From contig PLZU01000013.1 of assembly GCA_003152275.1 (NCBI GenBank), forward strand, positions 15,286-50,975: DNA of 35,690 nt, written 5' to 3'. Made by a program: the position numbers and the translations under genes. Of the stretch, positions 15,220 to 23,690 are shown piece by piece. Origin of the DNA: Actinomycetota bacterium. GTDB taxonomy: Bacteria; Actinomycetota; Thermoleophilia; Gaiellales; Gaiellaceae. The notes beneath the pieces were generated by a model that saw only the letters and a list, made by a program, of their open reading frames with translations, did not search any database and had not been told where the DNA came from. Position 1 is the stretch's first letter, and each line of letters starts with the position of its first letter.

Positions 15220-16548
15220 GTGCAGAGATACTTCGTGACGACCTTCGGCTGCCAGATGAACGCTCACGACTCCGAGCGGATCAAGGGCATGCTCGAGGAG
15301 CTCGGCCTTGGTGAAGCGCCGAGCAAAGGTGAGGCCGACGTCCTCGTCTTCAACACTTGCACGATCCGCGAGAAGCCGGACACGAAGTTCGCGGCGTACA
15401 TGGGGGAGGCAGCCGCGCGCAAGCGCGAGCGGCCGGAGATGATCATCGCGGTTGGCGGCTGCTACGCCGAGGCGCAGCGCGAGCGGCTCTTCTCGCTCTA
15501 CCCGGACGTGGACGTCGCATTCGGGCCAGGCACGATCCCGCATCTCGCCGAATGGCTCGGCGCCGGCGGCTTCGGCGTGGAGCGCGGGGTGTGGGGGACG
15601 GGCGAGGAGCGCAAGTTCGCCGCCACTTTGCCGATGCATCGCGAACGGCGCTTCCAGGCGTGGGTGCAGATCTCGATGGGATGTAACTCGACGTGCTCGT
15701 ACTGCATCGTGCCGGCGGTGCGCGGCCGCGAGGTGAGCCGCAGACCCGGCGACGTGCTCGCCGAGGTGACGCATCTGGCACAGCAGGGAGTGCGTGAGTT
15801 GACGCTGCTCGGCCAGAACGTGAACTCTTGGGGCCGCGATCTTCTGCCGGAGATCCACACCGAGTTCGGCGAGCTGCTGCGCGCTTGCGACGCGGTCGAC
15901 GGGATCGACCGCATCCGCTTTACGAGCCCACACCCGAAGGACTTCCGCCGACCGGTGATCGAGGCGATGGCCGAGTGTGCCGCCGTGTGCGAGCACGCCC
16001 ACCTGCCGCTCCAGTCGGGCTCGACGCGCATCCTCAAGGCGATGCGCCGCACGTACTCGCGCGAACGCTATCTGAAGCTCGTCGGCGAACTGCGTGCCGG
16101 TATCCCCGATCTTGCTCTCACGACCGACATCATCGTCGGCTTCCCTGGCGAGACGGAGGCTGACTTCCGCGAGACGATGGAAGTCGTCGAGGAGGTGGCC
16201 TTCGACGGCGCCTTCACGTTCGTCTACTCGCCGCGCGCCGGCACGGACGCAGCAGTGATGCCTGACCAGGTTCCCGACGAGATCAAGCGCGACCGGATCG
16301 ACCGTCTCGTCCGGCTCGTGCAGCGACTCGCTGCGGAGCGCAACGAGCTGCGGGTCGGCCGGGTCGAAGAGGTCCTCGTCGAAGGCCCGAGCCGCACCGA
16401 CCCATCTGTCCTGCGCGGGCGTACGCGCCGCAACACGACGGTCAACTTCGTCGGCGCTGCAGCGCCCGGCGATTTCGTCGACGTGCTCATCGAGCGTGCC
16501 ACCTCGACGACGCTCGGCGGCTCGCAGGCTGCCGTTGCGGTCGCCTAA
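15220..16548 (+). CDS. miaB: tRNA-2-methylthio-N6-dimethylallyladenosine synthase
   Basis: 442 residues, normal length. MiaB is a radical-SAM methylthiotransferase that converts i6A37 to ms2i6A37 in tRNAs reading UNN codons. The N-terminal UPF0004 domain supplies Cys11 (TFGCQMN), Cys47 (FNTCTIRE) and Cys81 (GGCYAE) for the auxiliary cluster; the radical-SAM cluster is CNSTCSYC with Cys155, Cys159 and Cys162. The segment VEGPSRTDPSVLRGRT(R)RNTTVNF in the C-terminal TRAM domain is MiaB-like. GTG 15220 gives the exact family N-terminus. It works after MiaA (17558), only one gene away. Its stop overlaps the stop of the convergent flippase gene by 4 bases. Confidence 0.97.
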   Translation: MQRYFVTTFGCQMNAHDSERIKGMLEELGLGEAPSKGEADVLVFNTCTIREKPDTKFAAYMGEAAARKRERPEMIIAVGGCYAEAQRERLFSLYPDVDVAFGPGTIPHLAEWLGAGGFGVERGVWGTGEERKFAATLPMHRERRFQAWVQISMGCNSTCSYCIVPAVRGREVSRRPGDVLAEVTHLAQQGVRELTLLGQNVNSWGRDLLPEIHTEFGELLRACDAVDGIDRIRFTSPHPKDFRRPVIEAMAECAAVCEHAHLPLQSGSTRILKAMRRTYSRERYLKLVGELRAGIPDLALTTDIIVGFPGETEADFRETMEVVEEVAFDGAFTFVYSPRAGTDAAVMPDQVPDEIKRDRIDRLVRLVQRLAAERNELRVGRVEEVLVEGPSRTDPSVLRGRTRRNTTVNFVGAAAPGDFVDVLIERATSTTLGGSQAAVAVA

Positions 16549-17555
16549 GCGGCTGCGGTCGCGGTCGCGCGCATGCGGCGCAATCCGAGCGCTGCGGGAA
16601 CGATCGGCAGCCAGAGATTGAACACGCGATACGTGAACACTGCGAGGACGGCAGCCGCGAGAGAGATCCCACACCACGAGAGTGCGAACGGCAGCAGGGC
16701 GTCAACCGCTCCGGCTCCGCCGAGGGGCAGTGTGCGGCGCGTCAGTGCGTAGCCGGTGGCGTACCCGAGCAGCAGGAGCGAGATGTTGGGCGAGCCGTGA
16801 GTGAACGCCTGCAGGCAGGCCCACAGACAGAAGATGTCGCCGAACCAGTAGACCGCCGACCCGAACGGGCCGAGTAGGTGGCGCGTCTTGAACAGGCTCT
16901 TGAGCACGTGGATCGAGTCGAGCGCCTCAGCGAGGTGCCGCCGCCGTCCCGAGTGGACGCGAAGCGTCTCGCGCTTCTCGACAGCCCAGAGCGCCGCAAC
17001 GAAACCGAGGGGCACCGCGATCGCCCACGGAAGCGTGAGTGCGAGCGACGGAGAGTGTCCGTCCGCGAGCAGTTGTATGGCGACGATGCACGCGGCTGGT
17101 GCGAGCAGCGCGTACTCCAGCGCGCCCAGGCCGAGGACGCGGACTCGCACTTCCCGGTCGGTCAGTCCCGCTTGCTTGAAGGCGTGGACGTCGACCGCAA
17201 AGCCGCCGCGCGCGACGAACGGACCGAAGCCCGCCGTCACCGCTGCGATGACATCGCGCGTTCTGAAATCGCAATCGTGGTCGATCCGCGCTACCTCGCG
17301 ATAAGCAAAGACGTAACCGACGTACGCGAGCGCCTGTGCGCCGAGCGCGGTCGCGAACCAGACCGGGTCAACTGCCTGCAATCGGGCCGCGACGTGGTCG
17401 AAGCCGGCGACCCAGGTGACGGCGAAGAGGGTGCCCAGCGCGATCATCGTTGTCGCGACCACGAACGCGAGCGACTCCGCCCGGGTTCGTTCCATATGGC
17501 TCTTACGAGCGAATGCGGACAACGCCTCCCAGGTGTAACGCGCGCGAGAATGCAC
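16545..17555 (-). CDS. LPG synthase TM / UPF0104-type integral membrane protein
   Basis: Up to 336 residues with about seven hydrophobic helices, matching the flippase-like membrane half of lysylphosphatidylglycerol synthases (UPF0104) without the catalytic C-terminal domain. Visible segments include FVARGGFAVDVHAF, GYALTRRTLPLGGAGAVDALLPFAL and VFNLWLPIVPAALGL, typical of the family, whose members probably move lipid-linked molecules across the membrane. GTG 17555 and ATG 17495 (MERTRAESLAF) are alternative starts; the second gives a cleaner N-terminus, while the first has a GATAAC box 8 bases upstream. With GTG 17555 only 2 bases separate it from miaA on the other strand. It converges with miaB through a 4-base overlap (16545-16548). 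Confidence 0.8.
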   Translation of the reverse strand: MHSRARYTWEALSAFARKSHMERTRAESLAFVVATTMIALGTLFAVTWVAGFDHVAARLQAVDPVWFATALGAQALAYVGYVFAYREVARIDHDCDFRTRDVIAAVTAGFGPFVARGGFAVDVHAFKQAGLTDREVRVRVLGLGALEYALLAPAACIVAIQLLADGHSPSLALTLPWAIAVPLGFVAALWAVEKRETLRVHSGRRRHLAEALDSIHVLKSLFKTRHLLGPFGSAVYWFGDIFCLWACLQAFTHGSPNISLLLLGYATGYALTRRTLPLGGAGAVDALLPFALSWCGISLAAAVLAVFTYRVFNLWLPIVPAALGLRRMRATATAAA

Positions 17556-17557
17556 TG

Positions 17558-18448
17558 GTGACGGTTATCGGCATCTTCGGGCCGACCGCGAGCGGCAAAT
17601 CGGGGGTTGCGGAGGCTCTGGGTGAGCGGATTCCCTCAGAACCCGTCTCTGCGGACGCGCTCCAGGTCTACCGAGGGCTGCCGATCCTCACGAACCAGTC
17701 GAGCTACCCCACGAGACTCGTCGGGATCTGGTCGCTCGACCGGGAGGCGTCGGTCGGCGCGTATACGCCGCTGGCGCATGCGGCGATTGACGAGATCCTC
17801 GCGGATGGCCGCACGCCGATCGTCGTCGGCGGGACGGGTCTCTACCTTCGGGCGGCCCTCGCCGAGCTCGCGTTGCCGCCCCCGCCCGAGCCAGGTGCGC
17901 GCGAACGCTGGCAGCGGGTCTACGACGAAAACCCGAGCGCCGCCTACGAGCGGCTGGGCCGGCTCGACCCGCCTGCGGCGACAGCTGTCCACCCGAACGA
18001 CCGGCGGCGGGTCGTGCGCGCGCTCGAGCTTGCCGAGGCTGGAGCCTCGCTCGCACCCGAAACCGACCGGCTCTGGGCCGAGGCGACGCGGCATCCAACC
18101 GTCATCGTCGGGCTCGATGTCCCGAAGAAGATCCTCGAGCGCCGGATCGAGGAGCGCACACGCGCGATGTTCGATGCGGGCGTGGACGAGGAGGTTCGGC
18201 GCGCGCTCGCCGGACGCATCTCGTCGACTGCGCGGAAGACGCTCGGGCTCGACGAAGTGGCGGCCTTGCCACGCGAGGAGGCGATTGCCGCGATCGTCGT
18301 GCGCACGCGCCGCTACGCCGCCTACCAGCGCAAGTGGATGCGCCGCGTGCCAGGCCTCGTTATGGTCGATGCCGATCGCCCACTGGGCGAGATCGCCGAT
18401 GACATCGTCGCGCTGGCACGCCCACGGGAACATCTACCTCGTCGCTGA
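17558..18448 (+). CDS. miaA: tRNA dimethylallyltransferase
   Basis: 296 residues. MiaA transfers a dimethylallyl group to A37 of tRNA, making the substrate of MiaB. The P-loop GPTASGKS is at residues 8-15; VSADALQVYRGLPILTNQ follows, a form of the family's DSMQVYRGMDIGTAK motif. VVGGTGLYLRA and the C-terminal TRRYAAYQRKWMRR are conserved. GTG 17558 is chosen because the family begins directly with this strand; an upstream in-frame extension to 17450 would add 36 unlikely residues and overlap the divergent gene. A GAGAAT box 6 bases upstream suits a leaderless start. The 3' end overlaps dapF by 50 bases in another frame. Confidence 0.95.
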   Translation: MTVIGIFGPTASGKSGVAEALGERIPSEPVSADALQVYRGLPILTNQSSYPTRLVGIWSLDREASVGAYTPLAHAAIDEILADGRTPIVVGGTGLYLRAALAELALPPPPEPGARERWQRVYDENPSAAYERLGRLDPPAATAVHPNDRRRVVRALELAEAGASLAPETDRLWAEATRHPTVIVGLDVPKKILERRIEERTRAMFDAGVDEEVRRALAGRISSTARKTLGLDEVAALPREEAIAAIVVRTRRYAAYQRKWMRRVPGLVMVDADRPLGEIADDIVALARPREHLPRR

Positions 18449-19070
18449 GACGAGCGAATACGCGATGGACCCCGAACTCGATGGGGTCATGCAGGTGCTC
18501 GAGGTCGACGGCGACGACGTCACCGTTGCGATCGTCAATCCCGACGGATCGCTTGCAGAGATGTCCGGGAACGGCACACGCATCGTCGCCGCTTGGTTGA
18601 TGGACCGCACAGGTCACGCCATTGCGCGGGTACACGCCGGCGCACGAGTGGTCGAGGTGCGGCGCGTCGGGCGCCGGCTCTACGAGTCCGACATGGGCGA
18701 GGTACAGGTGGGCCAGCGGGAGACGGTCGGCGACATCGAGCTCACGACGGTCGACGTGGGCAACCCGCACGCCGTGGTGCAAGGCGATCCCGCCGACCTG
18801 CCCGTCGTTGGGCCGCTCCTCGAGACCCATCCGCGCTTTCCGAACCGAACAAATGTCCAGGTCGCCCGTATCGACGCGCCGGGAGAAGTGACCGCGCGCG
18901 TCTGGGAGCGCGGAGTGGGAGAGACGACCGCATCGGGCTCGAGCGCCGTCGCGGTCGCCGCGGCGACGCACGGAGAGGGCGAAGTCCTCGTGCACTTTCC
19001 CGGCGGCGATTTGCGCGTCCGCCTGCACGACGGGCGCGCAACGCTCATCGGGCCTGCGGAACCTGTCTAG
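18399..19070 (+). CDS. dapF: Diaminopimelate epimerase-like protein, shortened and lacking both catalytic Cys
   Basis: 223 residues against about 270 usual. The DapF fold is recognisable: WHAHGNIYLV at the N-terminus, NPDGSLAEMSGNGTRI (48-62), VDVGNPHAVV, and WERGVGETTASGSSAVAVAA (169-188). DapF converts LL- to meso-diaminopimelate with two cysteines, one before GNG and one in the GET-x-A-C-G motif. Here these positions are Ser56 and Ser179. In addition about 17 residues are missing between the first strand and NPDG: the helix and GxGxD turn collapse to DPELDGV (25-30). ATG 18399 restores the family N-terminus and overlaps miaA. Its stop overlaps that of dapD by 4 bases. Epimerase activity is doubtful unless this lineage uses a Ser variant. 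Confidence 0.85.
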   Translation: MTSSRWHAHGNIYLVAETSEYAMDPELDGVMQVLEVDGDDVTVAIVNPDGSLAEMSGNGTRIVAAWLMDRTGHAIARVHAGARVVEVRRVGRRLYESDMGEVQVGQRETVGDIELTTVDVGNPHAVVQGDPADLPVVGPLLETHPRFPNRTNVQVARIDAPGEVTARVWERGVGETTASGSSAVAVAAATHGEGEVLVHFPGGDLRVRLHDGRATLIGPAEPV

Positions 19071-19810
19071 CTGCCGATCTCGTACTCGCGCAGCACGTCG
19101 TTCAGCGACGTCTTCAGGTCGGTCTGCTCGTTGCGCTTGCCGATGATCAGGGCGCATCCGATCTGAAACGTGCCGGCCGGGAACTCCTTCGGCCGGGTGC
19201 CGGGCACGACGACGGAGTACGGCGGCACGTAGCCGCGATACTCGACCGGCGTTGGGCCGGTCACGTCGATCACCGGCACCGACGCGGTGAGCGAGACGTT
19301 CGGCGCGAGCACTGCGCGCTCACCCACCAGCACGCCTTCGGTGAGGATGCAGCGCGAACCGATGAACGCTCCGTCCTCGACGATCACTGGGCGGGCCTGC
19401 ACCGGCTCGAGCACACCTCCGATGCCCACGCCGCCTGCGAGGTGGACGTCGGCTCCGATCTGCGCGCACGAGCCGACGGTCGCCCACGTGTCGACCATCG
19501 TGTTCGGCCCGACCCAGGCACCGATGTTCACGTAGCTCGGCATCATCACGACGCCGGGCGCGAGGTACGCGCCATAGCGGGCGGTGGCGGGCGGAACGAC
19601 GCGCACGCCCAACGCGGCGTAGTTGCGCTTCAGCGGAATCTTGTCGAGGTACTCATATGGACCGACCTCGATCGGTTCCAGCTTGCGGATGCGGAAGTAG
19701 TCGAGGATCGCAGCCTTCGCGTCCTCGTTCACGCGCCACCCGCCGTCGATCTTCTCCGCGACCCGCAGTTCGCCGCGATCAAGCGCCGCAATGGTCTCTT
19801 CTGTCGTCAA
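19067..19810 (-). CDS. dapD: 2,3,4,5-tetrahydropyridine-2,6-dicarboxylate N-succinyltransferase
   Basis: 247 residues. DapD succinylates tetrahydrodipicolinate, the first step of the succinylase branch to meso-DAP and lysine. A short helical N-terminus precedes a left-handed beta-helix of hexapeptide repeats with RYGAYLAPGVVMMPSYVNIGAWV, MVDTWATVGSCAQIG and GGVGIGGVLEPVQARPVIVEDGAFIGSR, all close to the E. coli-type DapD. TTG 19810 is selected: it overlaps the dapC stop (TTGA, 19807-19810 on the minus strand), and upstream codons are only the dapC shadow. Last gene of the dapE-dapC-dapD operon, convergent with dapF. Confidence 0.93.
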   Translation of the reverse strand: MTTEETIAALDRGELRVAEKIDGGWRVNEDAKAAILDYFRIRKLEPIEVGPYEYLDKIPLKRNYAALGVRVVPPATARYGAYLAPGVVMMPSYVNIGAWVGPNTMVDTWATVGSCAQIGADVHLAGGVGIGGVLEPVQARPVIVEDGAFIGSRCILTEGVLVGERAVLAPNVSLTASVPVIDVTGPTPVEYRGYVPPYSVVVPGTRPKEFPAGTFQIGCALIIGKRNEQTDLKTSLNDVLREYEIGS

Positions 19811-20937
19811 AGCTCCTCCAGGATCGCGGCGGCGCGCTCGCACTCCTCGAGCGTCGGCACGAGCGCGAAGCGAACATAGCCTGCGCCGCTCGGCCCGAAG
19901 TAGGTGCCGGGCGAGATGAGCACGCCGCGCTCGAGCAGCTGCTCTGTGAGAGCCGACTCGTCTGGCACCGCGACCCACAGGTACATCGTCGCATCGCTCG
20001 CCACCACCTCCCAGCCCTTCCGCTCCAACACCGGAATGAGAACCTCCCGCTTTGCCCGGTAGCGGTCGCGCGTTTCCGCGACGTGGCGCTCGTCATTCCA
20101 GGCGACGACAGACGCGCGCTGCACGAACTCCTGCGGCGCGGTGCCGACGGTGGGCCGGTACGACTTGAGCGCGGAGATCACCTCCGGCGGCGCCGCAACG
20201 AACCCCGATCGGTAGCCGGTCATCGAGGAGCGCTTGCTGAGTGTCTGGAAGACGATCACGCGCGAGCGATCAGCGACCTGCAGCGCCGAAACCGGCGGCT
20301 TGTCGAACCACAGCTCGCTATACGCCTCGTCGGAGGCGATCACGAAGTCGTGTCGCGCAGCGAGCTCGGCGAGTCTCTCGTAGAACGAGGGCGGCGCGAG
20401 TGCGCCGGTGGGGTTGTGCGGATAGTTGACCCAGACGATCGCGATGTCGTCTCCGAGCGAGCTCAGGTCGGGCAAGAAGCCGTTCTCGCGCAGGAGCGGC
20501 AGCGTTCGCACTCGGGCACCTGCGAAGAGGGCGCCGCGCTCGTAGACGGGATATGCCGGCTCCCCGTACACGACGACGTTCTTCGGCGAGCGTGGATCCA
20601 CGAGCACCTGCGCGAGAGAGAAGATCGCCTCCTTGGACCCGTACGTCGGGATGAGCTCCGAGTCGGGATCGAGCTCGACGCCGAAGCGGCGTGCGCACCA
20701 GCCGGCGGCGGCCGCACGGAGCTCCGGCAACCCGGCGGCGAGCGGATACGGCGCTCGCTCGGGTACCGCGTCGATGAGCGCCTTGCGGATGATCGGATCG
20801 GTCGGTTCGTTCGGATCGCCCTTACCGAAGTCGATCACCGCACGGCCCTGCGCGACGAGCGCGCGGCGCGCCTCCTCGAGGCGAACGAACGGATAGGTCG
20901 CCATCTCCGCGAGCGTGGGCGCGATCCGGATTGCCAT
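19807..20937 (-). CDS. dapC: Succinyldiaminopimelate aminotransferase (class I/II PLP enzyme)
   Basis: 376 residues of the fold-type I aminotransferase family. It has GKGDPNEPTDP in the N-terminal part, WVNYPHNPTGA with the Asn that contacts PLP, ASDEAYSELWF with the Asp, and TLSKRSSMTGYRSG with the PLP-binding Lys. By sequence alone it could be another amino acid transaminase, but placement between dapE and dapD and the actinobacterial DapC-like length make N-succinyl-2-amino-6-oxopimelate the likely substrate. ATG 20937 lies 3 bases after the dapE stop, so it is co-translated. Confidence 0.88.
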   Translation of the reverse strand: MAIRIAPTLAEMATYPFVRLEEARRALVAQGRAVIDFGKGDPNEPTDPIIRKALIDAVPERAPYPLAAGLPELRAAAAGWCARRFGVELDPDSELIPTYGSKEAIFSLAQVLVDPRSPKNVVVYGEPAYPVYERGALFAGARVRTLPLLRENGFLPDLSSLGDDIAIVWVNYPHNPTGALAPPSFYERLAELAARHDFVIASDEAYSELWFDKPPVSALQVADRSRVIVFQTLSKRSSMTGYRSGFVAAPPEVISALKSYRPTVGTAPQEFVQRASVVAWNDERHVAETRDRYRAKREVLIPVLERKGWEVVASDATMYLWVAVPDESALTEQLLERGVLISPGTYFGPSGAGYVRFALVPTLEECERAAAILEEL

Positions 20938-20940
20938 CGC

Positions 20941-21963
20941 CTAGACGCTACCGAGGAACGCGCGCAGGGTCTCGAAACAGCGCTCGAGGTTCTCGACCGG
21001 CACCTGCTCGTCCTGCTTGTGCGCGTACGCGGTCGCGCCCGGGCCGTAGTTGATCGCGTCGATGCCGCGCTCGGCGAACTGCGCGACCGGCGTCCACGCT
21101 TGCTTCGGTGCAACCTCGGGCACGAGCTCGCGCAGCTTCACGGCGAGCGGATTCGCCAACGCTGGCGGGGCGGAGGGGGAGTTGCTCAGCACCTCGAGCT
21201 CTCCGGCCGGGACGAGCTCGCGCAGCCGGGCCTCGGCATCCTCGCGCGAGCGGCCGGGGGCGTAGCGAAAGTTCAGCTCGACGCTCGCTCGCGCCGGCAC
21301 GACGTTCGAGGCGATGCCGCCCTCAACGCGCACTGCGCTCACGACCTCGCGGAAGGTGAGCCCGTCCAACTCGACGTCCCGCGGCTCGAGGTCCCCGAGT
21401 CCCTGCAGTCCGCGGACGAGCTCATGGATCGCATTCACGCCCGTCCACGGGCGCGCCGAGTGCGCGCTCTGGCCGTGAAAGGTAACCCGCGCCTGGATGT
21501 TTCCGAGGCAGCCCGCGTGGAGGATGCAGTCCGTCGGCTCGAGTACGACGGCGAGTTGCGCGTCGGCGACGAGGCCACTGTCGAAGAGCGCCGGGAGCGG
21601 GCTCTCCGCAACCGGGATCTCCTCGCGCGTGAAAAAGAGATAGCGCCCGCGCGCGCCCGCGCGCGCAAGCTCGATCATCACGGCGACGCCCGCCTTCATA
21701 TCGCTCGAGCCGAGCCCGTGCACGGCGCCGCCGGCGATGTGTCCGGGGATGTTCTCCTGCGCCGGGATCGTGTCGAGGTGCCCCGCGAACACGACCGGCC
21801 CGTCCCCGTAGAGAAGCACCTGGCCGTCGTCGTAGAGCGCGGGCCCGGGGACGAGCTCGCGCACGAGGTCGACGAGCGCTCCTTCCGAGCGGCTTTCGGA
21901 GGGCACGTCGACGAGCTGGAGCGTTCGGGCTGCGAGATCGGGGGTCGACACGGCAGGCGTCAT
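20941..21963 (-). CDS. dapE: Succinyl-diaminopimelate desuccinylase
   Basis: 340 residues, peptidase family M20. It removes succinate from N-succinyl-LL-DAP, using two zinc ions. Ligand motifs: GHLDTIP with His62 and Asp64, GSSDMKAG with Asp88, the Glu pair in REEIP at 114-115, and VLEPTD with Glu142. The dimerisation domain begins near GQSAHSARPWTGVNA. ATG 21963 is the family start. It leads the dapE-dapC-dapD operon and is divergent from hflX with just 12 bases between the start codons, so both promoters must lie within the opposite gene or overlap. Other M20 enzymes cannot be excluded on motifs alone, but the context is decisive. Confidence 0.93.
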   Translation of the reverse strand: MTPAVSTPDLAARTLQLVDVPSESRSEGALVDLVRELVPGPALYDDGQVLLYGDGPVVFAGHLDTIPAQENIPGHIAGGAVHGLGSSDMKAGVAVMIELARAGARGRYLFFTREEIPVAESPLPALFDSGLVADAQLAVVLEPTDCILHAGCLGNIQARVTFHGQSAHSARPWTGVNAIHELVRGLQGLGDLEPRDVELDGLTFREVVSAVRVEGGIASNVVPARASVELNFRYAPGRSREDAEARLRELVPAGELEVLSNSPSAPPALANPLAVKLRELVPEVAPKQAWTPVAQFAERGIDAINYGPGATAYAHKQDEQVPVENLERCFETLRAFLGSV

Positions 21964-21966
21964 AAT
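21961..21966 (+). promoter_or_regulatory. -10 box CATAAT for hflX, on the dapE start codon
   Basis: CATAAT lies 9 bases before the hflX ATG at 21976. Its first three bases are the complement of the dapE start codon, so hflX promoter and dapE start share sequence. Confidence 0.45.
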
Positions 21967-21975
21967 GACCTGCAG

Positions 21976-23259
21976 ATGGCGGTCAGACAGCCCGATCCCA
22001 CGCCGGGCCCGGAGCCCGAGCGCGGGTTCATCCTGGCCGTGCTCGCGCAGGGCGTCGATCCCGACGGCGAGCTCGCAGAGCTCGAGGAGCTCGCCCGCAC
22101 CGCGGGCGTGGAACCCGTGGCACGGCTCGTTCAGCATCGGGGAGCCCCCGATCCACGCACGTATGTCGGCAAGGGAAAGCTCGAGGAGCTGAAACAGTCG
22201 TACGAGAACGCTCGGGCCGAGGTGTTGATCGTCGACGACGAGCTCTCTCCATCGCAGCAGCGCCTGCTCGAGAACGAGTTGCAAGCGCGCGTCGTCGACC
22301 GTGCCGAGCTGATCCTCGACATCTTCGCGCAGCACGCGATCACAGCAGAGGGCAAGCTCCAAGTCGAGCTCGCGCAACTCGAGTACAACCTGCCGCGCAT
22401 GCGAGGCATGTGGCAGCACCTCGAACGACTCGGGGGCGGCGTCGGCACGCGTGGCCCAGGTGAGTCGCAGCTCGAGACAGACCGCCGGCTCGCACGCCAA
22501 CGCGTCTCTCTCCTGAAGAACCGGCTGAAGGACTTGGGGCGACAGCGCGACGTCCGCCGGAAGGAACGGCGGCGCACCGAGATTCCGACCGTCGCGCTCG
22601 CGGGCTACACCAACGTCGGCAAGTCGACGCTTCTGAACGCCCTCACGGATGCCACCGTCTCGGTGCGCGACCGGCTGTTCGAGACGCTCGATCCGACGAC
22701 GCGCGGCTTCGAGCACGATGGACGCCGCTACCTTGTCACCGACACCGTGGGATTCGTCCGCCGGTTGCCGCATCAGCTTGTCGAGGGGTTCGCGGCGACC
22801 CTCGAGGAGACCCTCGTCGCCGACCTCGTCTTGCACGTCGTCGACGGCTCGGTTGCCGAGGACACGCTCATCGAGCAAATCGCAGCGGTCAACGGCGTGC
22901 TGCACGAGATCGGGGCAGACGAGCTGCCGATCGAGCTTGTGATCAACAAGGCGGACGCGGTGGATGGCGAGCACCGCCGTCACCTCTCGAACCGGTATCC
23001 CGACGCGTTGCAGGTCTCGGCGCTGACGGGCGCCGGTATCGACGAGTTGCGCGTCCGGATCTCCGACCGCTTCGCCGAGCGGTTCGAATCCGTCCGTCTC
23101 TTGCTCCCGTACGCGCAGGGCGCCAAGCTCAACGAGCTGTACGCACTCGGCGCGCCGATCGAGCAGCGAGAGGACACAAGCGAAGGCGTGCTCGTCGTCG
23201 CCCGGTTGCCGAGGCGCGAGATCCGCCGCTTTGCGCCATACCTCATCAACGGCGCGTGA
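21976..23259 (+). CDS. hflX: GTPase HflX
   Basis: 427 residues. HflX is a ribosome-associated GTPase that splits stalled or stressed 70S/100S ribosomes. The N-terminal domain includes DPRTYVGKGKLEEL and HAITAEGKLQVELAQLEYNLPRMRGM; the Gly-rich linker GGGVGTRGPGESQLETDRR follows. The G domain has G1 GYTNVGKST (210-218), the switch DPTTRG, G3 DTVGF (256-260) and G4 NKAD, then a short C-terminal domain ending RRFAPYLINGA. ATG 21976 is preferred: it opens the known N-terminus and sits 9 bases after CATAAT. A very long in-frame upstream extension is an artefact of the GC-rich opposite strand. The stop overlaps dut by 4 bases (GTGA). Confidence 0.96.
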   Translation: MAVRQPDPTPGPEPERGFILAVLAQGVDPDGELAELEELARTAGVEPVARLVQHRGAPDPRTYVGKGKLEELKQSYENARAEVLIVDDELSPSQQRLLENELQARVVDRAELILDIFAQHAITAEGKLQVELAQLEYNLPRMRGMWQHLERLGGGVGTRGPGESQLETDRRLARQRVSLLKNRLKDLGRQRDVRRKERRRTEIPTVALAGYTNVGKSTLLNALTDATVSVRDRLFETLDPTTRGFEHDGRRYLVTDTVGFVRRLPHQLVEGFAATLEETLVADLVLHVVDGSVAEDTLIEQIAAVNGVLHEIGADELPIELVINKADAVDGEHRRHLSNRYPDALQVSALTGAGIDELRVRISDRFAERFESVRLLLPYAQGAKLNELYALGAPIEQREDTSEGVLVVARLPRREIRRFAPYLINGA

Positions 23260-23690
23260 TCGAGCTCTCCATTCAACGCCTGCGTGACGACGCTGTCGTG
23301 CCCACGCGCGCGTACGCGGGCGATGCGGGACTCGATCTTGCAGCGTGCGAGCGCGTAGAGCTCGGACCGGGGGAGCGCGCGACCGTGGGCACGGGGCTCG
23401 CCGTCGCGATTCCGGACGGCTATGCCGGCTTCGTTCAGCCGCGCTCAGGGCTCGCTTCACGACACGGCATCACGATCGTGAACACGCCGGGCCTCGTCGA
23501 CTCCGGCTACCGCGGCGAGCTGAAAGTGATCCTCCTCAACACCGACTCGAGCGAGCCGTTCGTCGTGGAGCCCGGAATGCGCATCGCGCAGCTTGTGGTC
23601 GTGCAAGTACCGGACGTCGATCCTGTCGAGGTCGACGAGCTGCCGGAGACCGAGCGCGGCGTGCGCGGATTCGGCTCGTCTGCCGTGTGA
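23256..23690 (+). CDS. dut: Deoxyuridine 5'-triphosphate nucleotidohydrolase
   Basis: 144 residues, typical for the trimeric dUTPase. It hydrolyses dUTP to dUMP and pyrophosphate, keeping uracil out of DNA and feeding dTMP synthesis. The five motifs are present in order: AGDAGLDL, VQPRSGLASRHGI with the conserved Ser, VDSGYRGE with the catalytic Asp, the MRIAQLVV strand, and RGVRGFGSS at the C-terminus, the flexible arm that closes the active site. GTG 23256 overlaps the hflX stop. The stop overlaps the next ATG (TGATG, 23688-23692), so hflX-dut-Nudix are coupled. Confidence 0.96.
   Translation: MIELSIQRLRDDAVVPTRAYAGDAGLDLAACERVELGPGERATVGTGLAVAIPDGYAGFVQPRSGLASRHGITIVNTPGLVDSGYRGELKVILLNTDSSEPFVVEPGMRIAQLVVVQVPDVDPVEVDELPETERGVRGFGSSAV

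Noticed and set aside
17450-17557. N-terminal extension of miaA
   Set aside because: The family begins at the strand before the P-loop; the extra residues lie over the divergent gene and look random.
19657-21975. Long plus-strand extension upstream of hflX
   Set aside because: It is the antisense of dapE-dapC-dapD with low-complexity Arg/Asp composition; the HflX family start is at 21976.
20941-23460. Very long minus-strand open frame covering hflX and dut
   Set aside because: Only the part up to 21963 is DapE. The rest is an Arg/Asp-rich antisense shadow of hflX, a usual effect of high GC.
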